Below, one piece after another: positions 17,346 through 26,427 of a DNA stretch of 39,978 nucleotides. The notes under the pieces are model-generated. The model was not told where the DNA came from and ran no database searches. It saw nothing but the letters and a program-made list of their open reading frames with translations. How positions within the stretch are numbered: position 1 is the stretch's first letter; every line of letters begins with the position of its first letter. The stretch is from DATJHM01 sp035493895. Lineage in GTDB: Bacteria; Chloroflexota; Ktedonobacteria; Ktedonobacterales; Ktedonobacteraceae. The stretch is taken from NCBI GenBank assembly GCA_035493895.1, contig DATJHM010000165.1, positions 1 to 39,978 of the forward strand. The letters run 5' to 3'. A program made the translations under genes and the position numbers.

Positions 17346-18047
17346 ATGATGAGGGTGCTGCCGGAAGTAACCGTTTATACTGGGCCTATGGGTGCTGGTA
17401 AAACGACGCGACTCTATGGCAAGATGGGCGAACTTACTCACCTCGGTATTCCTTATGAGGCATATAGGCCGGGAGTGGATGTTCGAGACGTGGTTATAGC
17501 TCCTCGTGGCTATGTAGTGAGTGCACATGCGGCTCTCACTCCAAACTGTACAACCGTAGAATCGCTTGGTGATATTCCGATTGAGGAGCTTGTGCCGCGC
17601 GGCATTAAAACTATTTTTCTGGAAGAGTGGTTCATGTTTGGCTTTGATCATCGGCGGCGGCCAATAACAGGCCTCTATCGTGAAATCATGGGACGGTGGG
17701 CTTTGGCTGGTATTGAGCGAGTGTATGCGGCAGGACTTGATCAAGGAGCAAGCGGCAATCAGTTTGGCCTGGTGATAGATGCCCGTAGATATGGCGCAAA
17801 AGTGGTCGTTTGTACGGCCAAGTGTGAATATCCAGTGAATGGGGAACGCGATCCAAAATGCGGACGTGTAGCCCGCAATAGTCAAATCTATGATGTACGT
17901 GACAACAGAGCATTTGACATGGAGACCTTACCTGACCTTCTACCCGAGGGGTTGCGTCCGAATGATCGATATCGTGCTGTGTGTACGGAACACCTGCTGT
18001 TGCCCGCAGAACAGACAAAGCCATTTGACCCCATACAGACCTGGTAG
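17346..18047 (+). CDS. Divergent type II thymidine kinase-like protein
   Basis: The 233-residue protein has the thymidine kinase order: P-loop TGPMGAGKT at residues 12-20, a Walker-B-like FLEEWFMFG at 91-99 in place of the usual DEAQF, the lasso region AAGLDQGASGNQFG at 128-141, and a split zinc site (Cys156, Cys160, then Cys213 and His216 in AVCTEH). Type II kinases phosphorylate thymidine with ATP in nucleotide salvage. The changes in the DEAQF and lasso motifs, and CxxxC in place of CxxC, mark it as divergent. The tail is about 20 residues longer than usual. No clear Shine-Dalgarno precedes the ATG. A strong terminator follows. Confidence 0.7.
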   Translation: MMRVLPEVTVYTGPMGAGKTTRLYGKMGELTHLGIPYEAYRPGVDVRDVVIAPRGYVVSAHAALTPNCTTVESLGDIPIEELVPRGIKTIFLEEWFMFGFDHRRRPITGLYREIMGRWALAGIERVYAAGLDQGASGNQFGLVIDARRYGAKVVVCTAKCEYPVNGERDPKCGRVARNSQIYDVRDNRAFDMETLPDLLPEGLRPNDRYRAVCTEHLLLPAEQTKPFDPIQTW

Positions 18048-18249
18048 ACTACCTGGAGTAGGTTCATATCCCTGCATGTTCAACTTACGCTAAGAATTTT
18101 TCTACAGTTGGTCTATCAGTGTGATCTTAACGAAATCAGAGCCTTCTGGATCGTCGTATCGCGGGGAAGACGATCCTGTATATCTCCTGATGGCGCACCT
18201 GGCCTCTTGTAGTCGCTCTTCCCAAATGAAGGGTGGAACGTCAGACACG

Positions 18250-18286
18250 ACAGAACCCGCACCAGAAGTGCTGATGCGGGTTCTGT
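18250..18286 (+). terminator. Strong intrinsic terminator
   Basis: A perfect 12-bp stem (ACAGAACCCGCA with TGCGGGTTCTGT) around a 13-base loop is followed by TGGCTTTTCTC. It probably ends the transcript of the thymidine kinase-like gene, 200 bases downstream of its stop. The ten bases AGGGTGGAAC just upstream (18230-18239) resemble the T-box core, so it could instead belong to a leader of the next gene; see findings. Confidence 0.7.
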
Positions 18287-18502
18287 TGGCTTTTCTCTCC
18301 CCTGTTTGCTTGTCTGAGCACGGCAAGCCCCACCGCTTAAGAGCGGCTTCTACCACATTCTTTCTGTCTCTAATTCACCAACTGGATACGTCATTTAATC
18401 ATCGCATTTACGTCTTTACTTCGCTTTCTCGTCTCGCTATACTTACTATGATTTCACACACAATATATTTGTAATTATCTATTTACAAAGAAAGATAACA
18501 CC

Positions 18503-19372
18503 TTGGAGAAGGATAACAATACGTATCTCATCGATGCAGAGAGCGGCGCGGAGATGGCGCGTCTGATCGACCAGGATCGTATCGCCACAAAAGCGATGGG
18601 AAGCTTGCTGCCGCCTGATTTCGAGCCCGAGGATGGCAAGGTCATTCTTGATCTTGCCTGTGGTCCTGGCGGATGGGCGCAGGAGGTAGCTTTTCAGTAT
18701 CCCTCATTGCAGGTCATCGGCATCGATTTCAGTCACAAGATGATCAGCTATGCCCAATCGCTTACCGCGATCCAGCATCTTGAGAACCTCGCCTTTCAGC
18801 GCATCGACTTGCGTTCCCTTCCGCTCGAATTTCCCGACAACACCTTCGATTGTATCAATGCTCGCTTTCTTGGGAGTTTTCTCTTCAAAAAGGATTGGCC
18901 CCGCCTGATACAAGAGTGCCTGCGTCTGCTTCGCCCTGGAGGGACACTGCGTTTTACCGAAAGTGATCGTTCAGCAAGGACCACCAGTCCCGCCTTTGAG
19001 GAATTGCAGAATATTCTCTTGCAGCATTGCTATCACACGAACAGAAGTTTCGATCAAGCAGATATGGGGGTGACCATCCGTTTGCCACAGTTCCTACGCC
19101 ATGCGGCATGTGAACAGGTGCAGATGCAGGCTCACGCCGTCGATTGGTCGATAGATGCATCGGCATGGTCGGTGGTCCGTCAAAACTTCGAAACTGGCTA
19201 TACGCTCATGCGACCCCATCTGGTAAGTAGCGGAACGGTCACTGATGAGAAGTGGCAGATGCTCTGGGAGCAGGCTCGACGCGAGTTCTATGCCCCAAAC
19301 TTTAGTGCGTTCTGGCAATTTGTCAGTGTCTGGGGACAGAAGGCAATAGGGTCGACTTTCTCTGCCTTGTGA
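18503..19372 (+). CDS. Class I SAM-dependent methyltransferase
   Basis: The 289-residue protein has a Rossmann methyltransferase core: motif I VILDLACGPGGWA at about residues 47-59, the acidic VIGIDFSHKM of motif II, and LRLLRPGGTLRFTE as the post-core segment. The substrate is unknown; the N-terminal helix YLIDAESGAEMARLIDQD is characteristic of a subgroup frequent in Ktedonobacteria. The start is a TTG at 18503 with AAAGAAAGA upstream; there is no earlier ATG in frame. It converges with the truncated NACHT gene with 21 bases between stops. Confidence 0.85.
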   Translation: MEKDNNTYLIDAESGAEMARLIDQDRIATKAMGSLLPPDFEPEDGKVILDLACGPGGWAQEVAFQYPSLQVIGIDFSHKMISYAQSLTAIQHLENLAFQRIDLRSLPLEFPDNTFDCINARFLGSFLFKKDWPRLIQECLRLLRPGGTLRFTESDRSARTTSPAFEELQNILLQHCYHTNRSFDQADMGVTIRLPQFLRHAACEQVQMQAHAVDWSIDASAWSVVRQNFETGYTLMRPHLVSSGTVTDEKWQMLWEQARREFYAPNFSAFWQFVSVWGQKAIGSTFSAL

Positions 19373-19393
19373 TTGAATTTGGCACAAAACTGC

Positions 19394-19681
19394 TTATACG
19401 AATTGTGACTGGAACGAAGACATCTTTCCAGTTGCAATTTGCATGATACATTCTACAACAAGCCTGGGAGCTGTACCGAGCGAAAACTGGGTGAGCCTGC
19501 TGGCAATCGCCGTTTTGCCGCACCCGGGCTCTCCGGTAAGCAGAAAAAAGCGCGCTCCACGGGTATCCGCAAGCCAATCATTTATGGCCTGGAATACCCA
19601 CTCACGACCAATGAAATGTGTAGTATGAGTTGCAAGCGTGGTAATATTGCTGAAAAACGAAGCTCTGTTTTGCTCGAGCAT
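19394..19681 (-). pseudogene. Truncated NACHT-type NTPase N-terminus (paralogue of 20595-25133)
   Basis: The 95-residue product repeats the opening of the large NACHT protein: FIGREWVFQAINDWLAD, then RFFLLTGEPGCGKTAIASRL with an intact Walker A, and stops after about 25 unrelated residues. Walker B and the repeat array are missing. The ATG at 19681 has GAGGAG just before it. It lies downstream of the TIR gene on the same strand, so the region probably once held a second NACHT copy. It could still be translated but has no complete fold. Confidence 0.75.
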
Positions 19682-19744
19682 ACACTCCTCGTTCAACGCT
19701 AAAAGTGGCCATCAGCAACAAATGGATTTGGGAAAGAAACTTCT

Positions 19745-20515
19745 TCAGCCCAGTTCATCAGTACTCATCCCCGTCACTTCACCCGATTCGTTTACCGTTC
19801 CTACGTTTTGCCGAACAAAGATGTCCCCTCCCTGTACGCTTCCCGCCTTCACACCCATCATCTTTTTGGCCTCCGTCGCTTCTTGCTCAACGTGCAGAAC
19901 ACCCTTTTTTACCGTTCCTATCCGAACCCCTGACATGCTCCCTTCAACCGTTCCTGCCATCTGCACAACTTTCACATGTGGCCCGGTCTGAGGTACACCT
20001 GGAGAGGGGGGAAGAGATGAATGAGCGTGAGCAGTTGCTTCTGCTGGCAATGAAGAAGGTGGTGCGGATAGCTCTAAGTTCTGGCCTTCGATCAACAAAC
20101 GAATATCTTGAGCAACCTCGCGAAAGGCTTCATCCTGGCTCACCCATGAGGTAATAGCGATGGAGTTCCGTGGCAAAATTTGGAGATGGGCAAATGGCGT
20201 CCTTTGCAGATCAACCGGACGGAGCAAGATAGGAATAACGTGGATGTTCTCTTCGCTGTGACGCTCTAACGCTCGCTGCGTCTCAATGCCAAGGTAATCG
20301 GACGCCAGAAAGTCCGGGCTAATCAGCAAGAGAATCACCGAAGCAGTATTCAACTGTTCATCAAGGACCCGCTTCCAATCAGCTCCGGGGCGAATCTGAC
20401 GATCATGCCATTCCGCAATAAGACCCTGCCGCCGTAACGGGCTCAGGTGCATTTCTAACTCTTGACGAAACCGCTCATCAGCGTGGGCATAAGCATAGAA
20501 AACTTTTGCAGGCAT
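19745..20515 (-). CDS. TIR-domain protein with glycine-rich C-terminal repeats
   Basis: Residues 1-145 form a bacterial TIR domain: KVFYAYAHADERFRQELEMH, IAEWHDRQIRPGADW, and ASVILLLISPDFLASDYLG. Glu78 in LGIETQRAL is at the position of the catalytic glutamate of NAD-cleaving TIR domains. A Ser/Pro/Ala linker (about 150-180) leads to about 75 residues with repeated GTV/GSV steps (AGTVEGSMSGVRIGTV, AGSVQGGDIFV), a small beta-solenoid-like tail. There are no membrane segments. It lies 79 bases downstream of the NACHT gene on the same strand, probably co-transcribed. TIR effectors with STAND sensors are known antiphage arrangements; the role here is inferred. Confidence 0.85.
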   Translation of the reverse strand: MPAKVFYAYAHADERFRQELEMHLSPLRRQGLIAEWHDRQIRPGADWKRVLDEQLNTASVILLLISPDFLASDYLGIETQRALERHSEENIHVIPILLRPVDLQRTPFAHLQILPRNSIAITSWVSQDEAFREVAQDIRLLIEGQNLELSAPPSSLPAEATAHAHSSLPPSPGVPQTGPHVKVVQMAGTVEGSMSGVRIGTVKKGVLHVEQEATEAKKMMGVKAGSVQGGDIFVRQNVGTVNESGEVTGMSTDELG

Positions 20516-20594
20516 CCTTACCAGTCTCCTTTTTATCGCTCCTTATTTTATTTTCGCGTCCATCACGACTCAAGGCTATATGAAATACACCATT

Positions 20595-23500
20595 CTACAC
20601 CTGTAAGAAATTATCGGACCAGGTGAACGCTTCAAAGAGAGCGCCGCCCATCTCCGGCTCGTGAGCAAGAAGCCCGTAAGCAAGAGGGAAGAGATTCAGA
20701 GCATTCTCCCGGGTAGTCACCTGTATCCATGCGCGCTGTACAAAATGTAGCAGATGTTCATGCTCACCTGTGCTGGCGAGATGGTTGGCAATACTTATTA
20801 AGACCGTTTTTTCCTCACCTGCGACACGTTCGGCTTCTTCCCACCGCCCGGCCAGGACCAATGCCTGTCCCAGAGCATTCTTCAATTGGGCCAATTCGCT
20901 TGTATCAGATCGAGTGTTCTCCAGTACCTGCTCGGCTTCCTGCCATTTGTGTTCCCGGGCCAAAGCTTGCACCAACGCGACCAATGTGCTGGCTCTCTTA
21001 GCACTATCTTGAATACCTGCGCTCACACGCTCGGCTTCTTCCCATCTCTGTTCTTGAATGAGTGCCTTCCCCAACTCAGCTAAAGCACCGGCCTTCTTTT
21101 CCCTATCCCGAATACCTGCAATCACACGCCCGGCTTCTTCCCATTGGTGGGCCTGGCTCAGGGCTACTCCCAGCCTTGCTAAAGCTGTCGTTCTCGGATT
21201 TTCTGATGAATAGAGAATTTTTGTGACGCCCTCTCGTTCTGCTTCCAGAAGCACTTTTTCATTTTCAATTTTCAGAGCCTCTTTTCTTTCATCTTCATCA
21301 ATGTCCTGAGTGCGCGCAATCACTCGTTCCGCCTCCTCCCAACGTTGCGCAAGCACAAGAATCTCAGCTAAATAACCCAGATACCGATCTCTCTCCCAGG
21401 CATCCCTTATGTCCGCAGCCAACGGTTCGATTTCTCGTTCCATTGCATCACAGACACGCTGCATTCTTTCCCATTGCTGAGCATGCGCGAGAACCCTTCC
21501 CAACTCTAACAACTTCATAATACGTTCATTACTGCCCTCAATAGTGGTGATTGTTTGTTCCGCCATATCCCATATCGTTTGGGATTTCTCCCACTGATGC
21601 ACCTCTATTAGGGTCTGCCCTAATTCAATGAGTCTTTCTGCTTTTTCTCGCTCCCACTCTATAAAGCGTATTTGCCATCGCATTTCGTCCCAGGCTCTCT
21701 GAGCACGTTCCACCATGCCAGCCTGGGTCAAGGCTTTTCCCCACTCTTTCCAGGCCTTCAATATCCAATGAAGATGCCTGATAGATTGGATTATCTGCTC
21801 TGCCTCGTCCCATCGCTGTGCTTGAGTGAAAACCATTCCTAGCTCCGCCTGTACCACCGATCGCGTCCAGCTATCCTGTATAGATACCACAAAGGCCTTT
21901 GCTTGCTCCCATCGTTGTGCTTGTGCTAATTCCCGTACAAGCTTCGTCTCCTGGTTAGTAGTCAGATCTCCCTCAGGTAATCCTCTTATTACTTGCTCTG
22001 CCTCATCCCATTCCTGCATCTCCATCAGGATATCTGCAAGCCGTTGTCGATCTAGTTCATCTTGAATCGTTGGCATAACTTGTTTGATCTCTTCCCACAC
22101 AGCTCTCGCCTGATCGATCTGCCGCTCTTGCAGCCATACATCTTTGAGTTCTTTTAGTCCCCTCACCTTTAACCACATATCTTCAAAACCTGATATTACC
22201 TGCCTGGCTTGCTCCCATTGCTGAGCCTGAGCCAGGCTCTGTACGAGACGAAGCCTGGCAAGACTATCTTGCTTCCTTGAAGGCTCATTTTCTTCCATCG
22301 CTCTGATGATCTGTTCTGTCTTCTGCCATATCTCCAATGCGTGCTCCATTTGCTTCACATTGGCCATGCGCACGCCAAATTCTCTAAAAAATTCTATCTC
22401 TCTTTCATATTTAAAATCGTCCTGAGCACCGATTATACTTCGCTCTATTGCGTTCAAGATCTGTGTTGCTCGCGGTTTCTGACCAGATTGCAGGAAGGCC
22501 ACAGCTAATTTGCTTAAAGCAATACATTTTGGCCTTTTCTCTTTTATCTTTTCCAGCACACGCTCTGCATCCAACAACTGATTCCCTTGCATAAATGCAT
22601 CACCTAGCGCTGCTAATGCATATGACCCATCACCTGCTATTAACTGTTCAGCTTCCTCCCACGCTTTTTTCGCGCCTGCTAATTGCCTCGTTTGAGCTAA
22701 CTCTTGCCCCAACGTACTCAAAGCCCTGGACTTTGCATCATTCTGTTTGATCTTCGCAATTACGCGCTCTGCTGCCTGGAACTGCTGTGCTTGTGCTAAG
22801 GACGTCGCCAGTATTTGTAATTTCCAATCTCTTTCAGAATACATACCTTCTATCAATACTTCTACTTCATTCCACAATCTTAGCGCGTTCTCCTGCTGAT
22901 GCCCTCGCGCCAATAGAAGTCCGAGCAAACTCAAGGCATCGACTTTCTCTCTGTGACGTTGAATAGCGCGCATTGCCTTTTCAGCTTCTTCCCACCGCTG
23001 TAGCCGCGCCAGAGCTTCCCCCAAAGATTTCAAGGCGTCATTCTTCTCCCAGGAACCTGCCTGCATACCGGCAACCACAGATTCTGCTTCACGCACTATC
23101 TTCCACGCCCATTCTCCTTGACCCTCTCGAGCCAATGCAAGCCCCAATAATGTCAAAGCGCGTGCCCTCGGCTCATCCTTCCGGATATCAGCGATTACCT
23201 GTTCTGCTTGTGCCCACTTTCCCACTTCTGCCAGAGTTTGAACGAGCCAGGATAGGGCATATTCCCTCATATCAAGAGATGAATCCACCTCAAGGGTCGA
23301 GGCGACTTCCCTGAAACGCTGGCACATGTGCATAGCTTCGGCTTCTCTCCCAGGCTGCTTCAGCAAAAATTCAGCGATGAGCAAGAGTACGCGTGCCTTG
23401 CGACGAGAATCCGTCAACAACTCGGCCAAGCCCAATGCTTTCTGCTCCTGTTTCAAAAGCAGAAGGAGCTGAAATGTCTCATCGGGATAGTTATCGGCCT

Positions 23501-25133
23501 GACTTGCTAGCCTGCTTCTGAGCAGAGTATAACGCCATAGATAGGGCAGGTATGCTAAACCCTCCTTCAGGGGCCAATTCTCCCATGCCGCCGCCTGTCG
23601 TCCCAATTCCAGATCCTGCGCATAGGAGCGCGTACTTGGATCATGGCTGATCTTTGCTCGGCCATATTTTCCTTCATCCAACACGGCAAATAATTCTTGC
23701 CAGAGATGCCCAAAATAAAGATGAAGGATATAATAGCGTCGCGCATACGCTCGTCGTCCCTGTTCAGCGGCATTGCGTGTCATATCCTGCCATATGGCCG
23801 CAAGATCGCCACGCGCACACCAGTCAGCCATCTGCTCATGCTGCTCTTCTGCCGAAACGTAGAAGGTATTCTTTTTCTCCTTCGTGACCAATGATTTACT
23901 GTGGAAAAAGTCAATCACCGACTGATGGTAAAGACGGTAACGCGTCTCTCCTGAAATTGGAGACGCTACCTCCTCGATAAATTGCCACAACTCATCAAGC
24001 CGTTTCAACACTGTTGTCAGAGGCTGCTGTATAAATGATTGGAGTTGGGCAAGCGTGGGATTCTCCTGGGCAACTGAAAGTATGTTGAACAACGGAGCAT
24101 ATTCCTTATGCCAGTCCCCTGCTCCCAGCTTGACGACCCGCTCCAGCGATGTAAAATACAATCTGTCAAGCCCCTCTGGAAGCCCATCCAGATCGGTTAA
24201 CTGCCGCTGATCCCTGGCGACGGCATCGAGGAGGAAGCGAACATAGAGGAAATTCCCCTCGGCCTTGCGCAGGATTGTCGCAACCCTTTGCGCAAGGAGA
24301 GAAGTTTCCAGTTGGGCAATCTTCCCGGTGAGAGCCTGGTGCGTCCTGAAACAATAATAGATGTACCGTTGGATATCATCCTGATTGTATTGCTCATATT
24401 GAGTGGCAGAGAGCAACATTTCATCAGCCCCCAGAAAAGCATGCTCGATACGAGAATCCTGACGACTGGTCAGAAGAAAGCGGACTCCCCTCGGCAGCTC
24501 GTCAAGGTGCGCGAGTAAGGAGACTATGTTCACCTTGCCACTATAGCTGAGAGCTTCGTCAAGCGCATCAACCAGAATAACAACTTGCTGATCAAATCCG
24601 CTACGGAAGAGGACTTCGAGGGGCATTCGTATCGTGCGGTTAAAAACATCTTCTGGCGATGGATCTGCACTTATGGTGAGATTATTGATGATGACCCCAA
24701 TAGGTGTCCCCTGCCCGACATGTTGTTCGACTTCGACATGAATATGCTGATCCCTGGCTTCGACCAGTGCCTGCGCATACACTGGATAGTGCTCTGCCAG
24801 TTGTAAAGCGAGCGATTCGATAAATGTGTGAGGGCTGATCCAAAAGCTACCACTGGCCGAACAAAGATACCAGGCGCTCAGAAAGGCAGGTGTGAGCTGT
24901 GTGAGTTCTGTGGGAGGGGAAACAATACCCTGAGAAATCTGGGCAAGTCGGCAGGCAAGAGCTGTCTTACCGCTGCCGGGTTCTCCTGTCAACAGAAAGA
25001 AGCGCGATCCATCAGGATCAGCAAGCCAATCATTGACGGATCGGAATACCCACTCACGCCCTGTGAAGTCTCTCGTTTGCTCTGTTATACGAGACGTAAA
25101 ATCGGTGAGGAGTTTCTTCGTGTTCCCTCTCAT
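20595..25133 (-). CDS. Giant NACHT-type STAND NTPase with a long helical-repeat array
   Basis: The 1512-residue protein starts with a short region ending FTGREWVFRSVNDWLAD. The NTPase follows: Walker A GEPGSGKT at 50-57, Walker B VVILVDALDEA at 184-194, sensor RFLLTSR at 218-224. A winged-helix region lies near 380-440 (LYHQSVIDFFHS). From about residue 560 to 1490 come roughly 25-28 units of ~35 residues of the type LAQAQQWEEAERVIAGI followed by DREKKAGALAELGKAL, a TPR-like superhelix. In STAND proteins the repeats sense a ligand and the NTPase oligomerises to switch on an effector. The ATG at 25133 is chosen for AGGAGG seven bases upstream; an earlier in-frame start at 25214 has none. The TIR gene downstream is the likely effector. 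Confidence 0.85.
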   Translation of the reverse strand: MRGNTKKLLTDFTSRITEQTRDFTGREWVFRSVNDWLADPDGSRFFLLTGEPGSGKTALACRLAQISQGIVSPPTELTQLTPAFLSAWYLCSASGSFWISPHTFIESLALQLAEHYPVYAQALVEARDQHIHVEVEQHVGQGTPIGVIINNLTISADPSPEDVFNRTIRMPLEVLFRSGFDQQVVILVDALDEALSYSGKVNIVSLLAHLDELPRGVRFLLTSRQDSRIEHAFLGADEMLLSATQYEQYNQDDIQRYIYYCFRTHQALTGKIAQLETSLLAQRVATILRKAEGNFLYVRFLLDAVARDQRQLTDLDGLPEGLDRLYFTSLERVVKLGAGDWHKEYAPLFNILSVAQENPTLAQLQSFIQQPLTTVLKRLDELWQFIEEVASPISGETRYRLYHQSVIDFFHSKSLVTKEKKNTFYVSAEEQHEQMADWCARGDLAAIWQDMTRNAAEQGRRAYARRYYILHLYFGHLWQELFAVLDEGKYGRAKISHDPSTRSYAQDLELGRQAAAWENWPLKEGLAYLPYLWRYTLLRSRLASQADNYPDETFQLLLLLKQEQKALGLAELLTDSRRKARVLLLIAEFLLKQPGREAEAMHMCQRFREVASTLEVDSSLDMREYALSWLVQTLAEVGKWAQAEQVIADIRKDEPRARALTLLGLALAREGQGEWAWKIVREAESVVAGMQAGSWEKNDALKSLGEALARLQRWEEAEKAMRAIQRHREKVDALSLLGLLLARGHQQENALRLWNEVEVLIEGMYSERDWKLQILATSLAQAQQFQAAERVIAKIKQNDAKSRALSTLGQELAQTRQLAGAKKAWEEAEQLIAGDGSYALAALGDAFMQGNQLLDAERVLEKIKEKRPKCIALSKLAVAFLQSGQKPRATQILNAIERSIIGAQDDFKYEREIEFFREFGVRMANVKQMEHALEIWQKTEQIIRAMEENEPSRKQDSLARLRLVQSLAQAQQWEQARQVISGFEDMWLKVRGLKELKDVWLQERQIDQARAVWEEIKQVMPTIQDELDRQRLADILMEMQEWDEAEQVIRGLPEGDLTTNQETKLVRELAQAQRWEQAKAFVVSIQDSWTRSVVQAELGMVFTQAQRWDEAEQIIQSIRHLHWILKAWKEWGKALTQAGMVERAQRAWDEMRWQIRFIEWEREKAERLIELGQTLIEVHQWEKSQTIWDMAEQTITTIEGSNERIMKLLELGRVLAHAQQWERMQRVCDAMEREIEPLAADIRDAWERDRYLGYLAEILVLAQRWEEAERVIARTQDIDEDERKEALKIENEKVLLEAEREGVTKILYSSENPRTTALARLGVALSQAHQWEEAGRVIAGIRDREKKAGALAELGKALIQEQRWEEAERVSAGIQDSAKRASTLVALVQALAREHKWQEAEQVLENTRSDTSELAQLKNALGQALVLAGRWEEAERVAGEEKTVLISIANHLASTGEHEHLLHFVQRAWIQVTTRENALNLFPLAYGLLAHEPEMGGALFEAFTWSDNFLQV

Positions 25134-25257
25134 GGTGTAGCCTCCTATGCCAGTAATATAGCTACGATTTTTGCGAAAAGCTCTATTATTGTCTGGTCTA
25201 CGAAGATTGCGCATTTATTATTACTTGATAGGCGTACCACTTCTCAATAACGCTACT

Positions 25258-25286
25258 ATTATATCATTAAATCATCTACGAAACTA
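25258..25286 (-). promoter_or_regulatory. Possible promoter of the NACHT gene
   Basis: On the minus strand TATAAT (25263-25258) lies in an AT-rich stretch about 125 bases upstream of the chosen start, with TAGTTT 17 bases before it as a poor -35. The -10 is perfect, the -35 weak. The 25134-25403 interval holds no gene. Confidence 0.3.
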
Positions 25287-25403
25287 GCATTCGATAGAGC
25301 AAATATCAAATTTATCTTGAGAAAGATTTTGAATCCAATGGTTCAGCACCTGGTTTCAGTTAATCAATATGCACTGTACTGTTTTTTGTACGTGCAGGTA
25401 TGC

Positions 25404-26300
25404 TCACAAATTGAGATCGGGATCGAGGATCTTGATCACCTTTACAGAATAGAAGCCGGGATCGAGCCGATCGAGCGTCTTGATTATTGCCTCGACAAGC
25501 TCTTGCGCGGCTGGAAGTTTATAACCTGCGATCGTGAGCTGGAAGTAGAGCGCGTGCAAGAAAACTTTGGTATTATGGTAAGCGGCAATCTCGGTGGGCC
25601 GGGCAACGTGGACGATGTTTTCCCATTGCATGCTCTCCTCAATCTGCGCCATCTGTCTACACCACCAGCGCCAGTAGGAGGGGGGAAGCAGGTTGCGCGT
25701 CAAAGCAGAGATAGCAACCAGGGCCAGCCGTTCCTCTTCTAAGGTGAGATAGAGATGAGGAGTGGGCGTACTCACCTTTTCAGCGACAGCCGTCAGCATG
25801 CGCTCCAGCTCTGCTTTTTGCACAAAGCGGTTGCGTGCCAGGACACCGAGCAAGTCGGCGGCATGAGCCAGGGCATGGAGCCAGCCTTTCCCCTCAACAT
25901 AACCTCGCAGATCCTGTTCGCGAATCAGATAGCTAATCGCTTGCTCAAGGATATTCAGAACCTCTTCAGCGCGGAGAAAGGGGTGAGCATGCTCGTATTT
26001 CAGCACGTCCGAGAGGGTGAGTGCGGAGAATGAGCGCAGCAGGACAGTATCATCGTGCTCTTCTCCCAGGTGAGACGCCAGATTGTGCAAGAGCTGCGTA
26101 ATCATCGTACGCAGCTGGTCGGAGTCGTAGAGACCTCGCTGAATCCACTTTTCAAGGGTCGTGTAGATAAAGAAGTCCCGCAGTTCCGGATCACTTTCGC
26201 CGAGCTGGCTTAAAAGTTCGGGAGTAAGCTGCTCCAGGGTAAAACCGGGAGGGAGGTGAAAGTTGTTCGTGGTGATGGCTTGCCAAAATGCTCGATCCAT
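25404..26300 (-). CDS. DUF2785 family protein
   Basis: The 298-residue, mostly helical protein matches the DUF2785 pattern: FWQAITTNNFHLPPG, SDPELRDFFIYTTLEKWI, and RSFSALTLSDVLKYEHAHPF, then an armadillo/HEAT-like run containing KGWLHALAHAADLLG. The biochemical role of the family is not known. No membrane segment or catalytic motif is visible. The ATG at 26300 has only a weak Shine-Dalgarno (TTCAGG). A good promoter lies about 92 bases upstream. It is on the same strand as the NACHT gene but 270 bases away with its own likely promoter between them, so I do not count it as part of that operon. Confidence 0.8.
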   Translation of the reverse strand: MDRAFWQAITTNNFHLPPGFTLEQLTPELLSQLGESDPELRDFFIYTTLEKWIQRGLYDSDQLRTMITQLLHNLASHLGEEHDDTVLLRSFSALTLSDVLKYEHAHPFLRAEEVLNILEQAISYLIREQDLRGYVEGKGWLHALAHAADLLGVLARNRFVQKAELERMLTAVAEKVSTPTPHLYLTLEEERLALVAISALTRNLLPPSYWRWWCRQMAQIEESMQWENIVHVARPTEIAAYHNTKVFLHALYFQLTIAGYKLPAAQELVEAIIKTLDRLDPGFYSVKVIKILDPDLNL

Positions 26301-26398
26301 TGCCTGAAGCGTCGGTTCCCTTCTGGATTATTCGTGCTGCTCGCCATTCGCCAGATGCTCAGCAAAAGCATTCAGCAGCGTTCGTTGCTCTGGAGGAG

Positions 26399-26427
26399 AC
26401 TATACCCGATCTCTTGAGAAAGTGCAA
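26399..26427 (-). promoter_or_regulatory. Sigma-70-type promoter of the DUF2785 gene
   Basis: Read on the minus strand, TTGCAC (-35, 26427-26422) is followed after exactly 17 bases by TATAGT (-10, 26404-26399). Transcription would start near 26392, giving a leader of about 92 bases. Confidence 0.6.

Noticed and set aside
18121..18474. 117-residue plus-strand frame starting GTG
   Set aside because: It runs through the perfect terminator hairpin at 18250-18286, has no ribosome site and no family pattern.
26327..26395. Short coding-looking stretch (LLNAFAEHLANGEQHE then stop) in the DUF2785 leader
   Set aside because: It is only 23 codons between two stops, with no start codon. It may be the end of a lost gene, but this cannot be supported.
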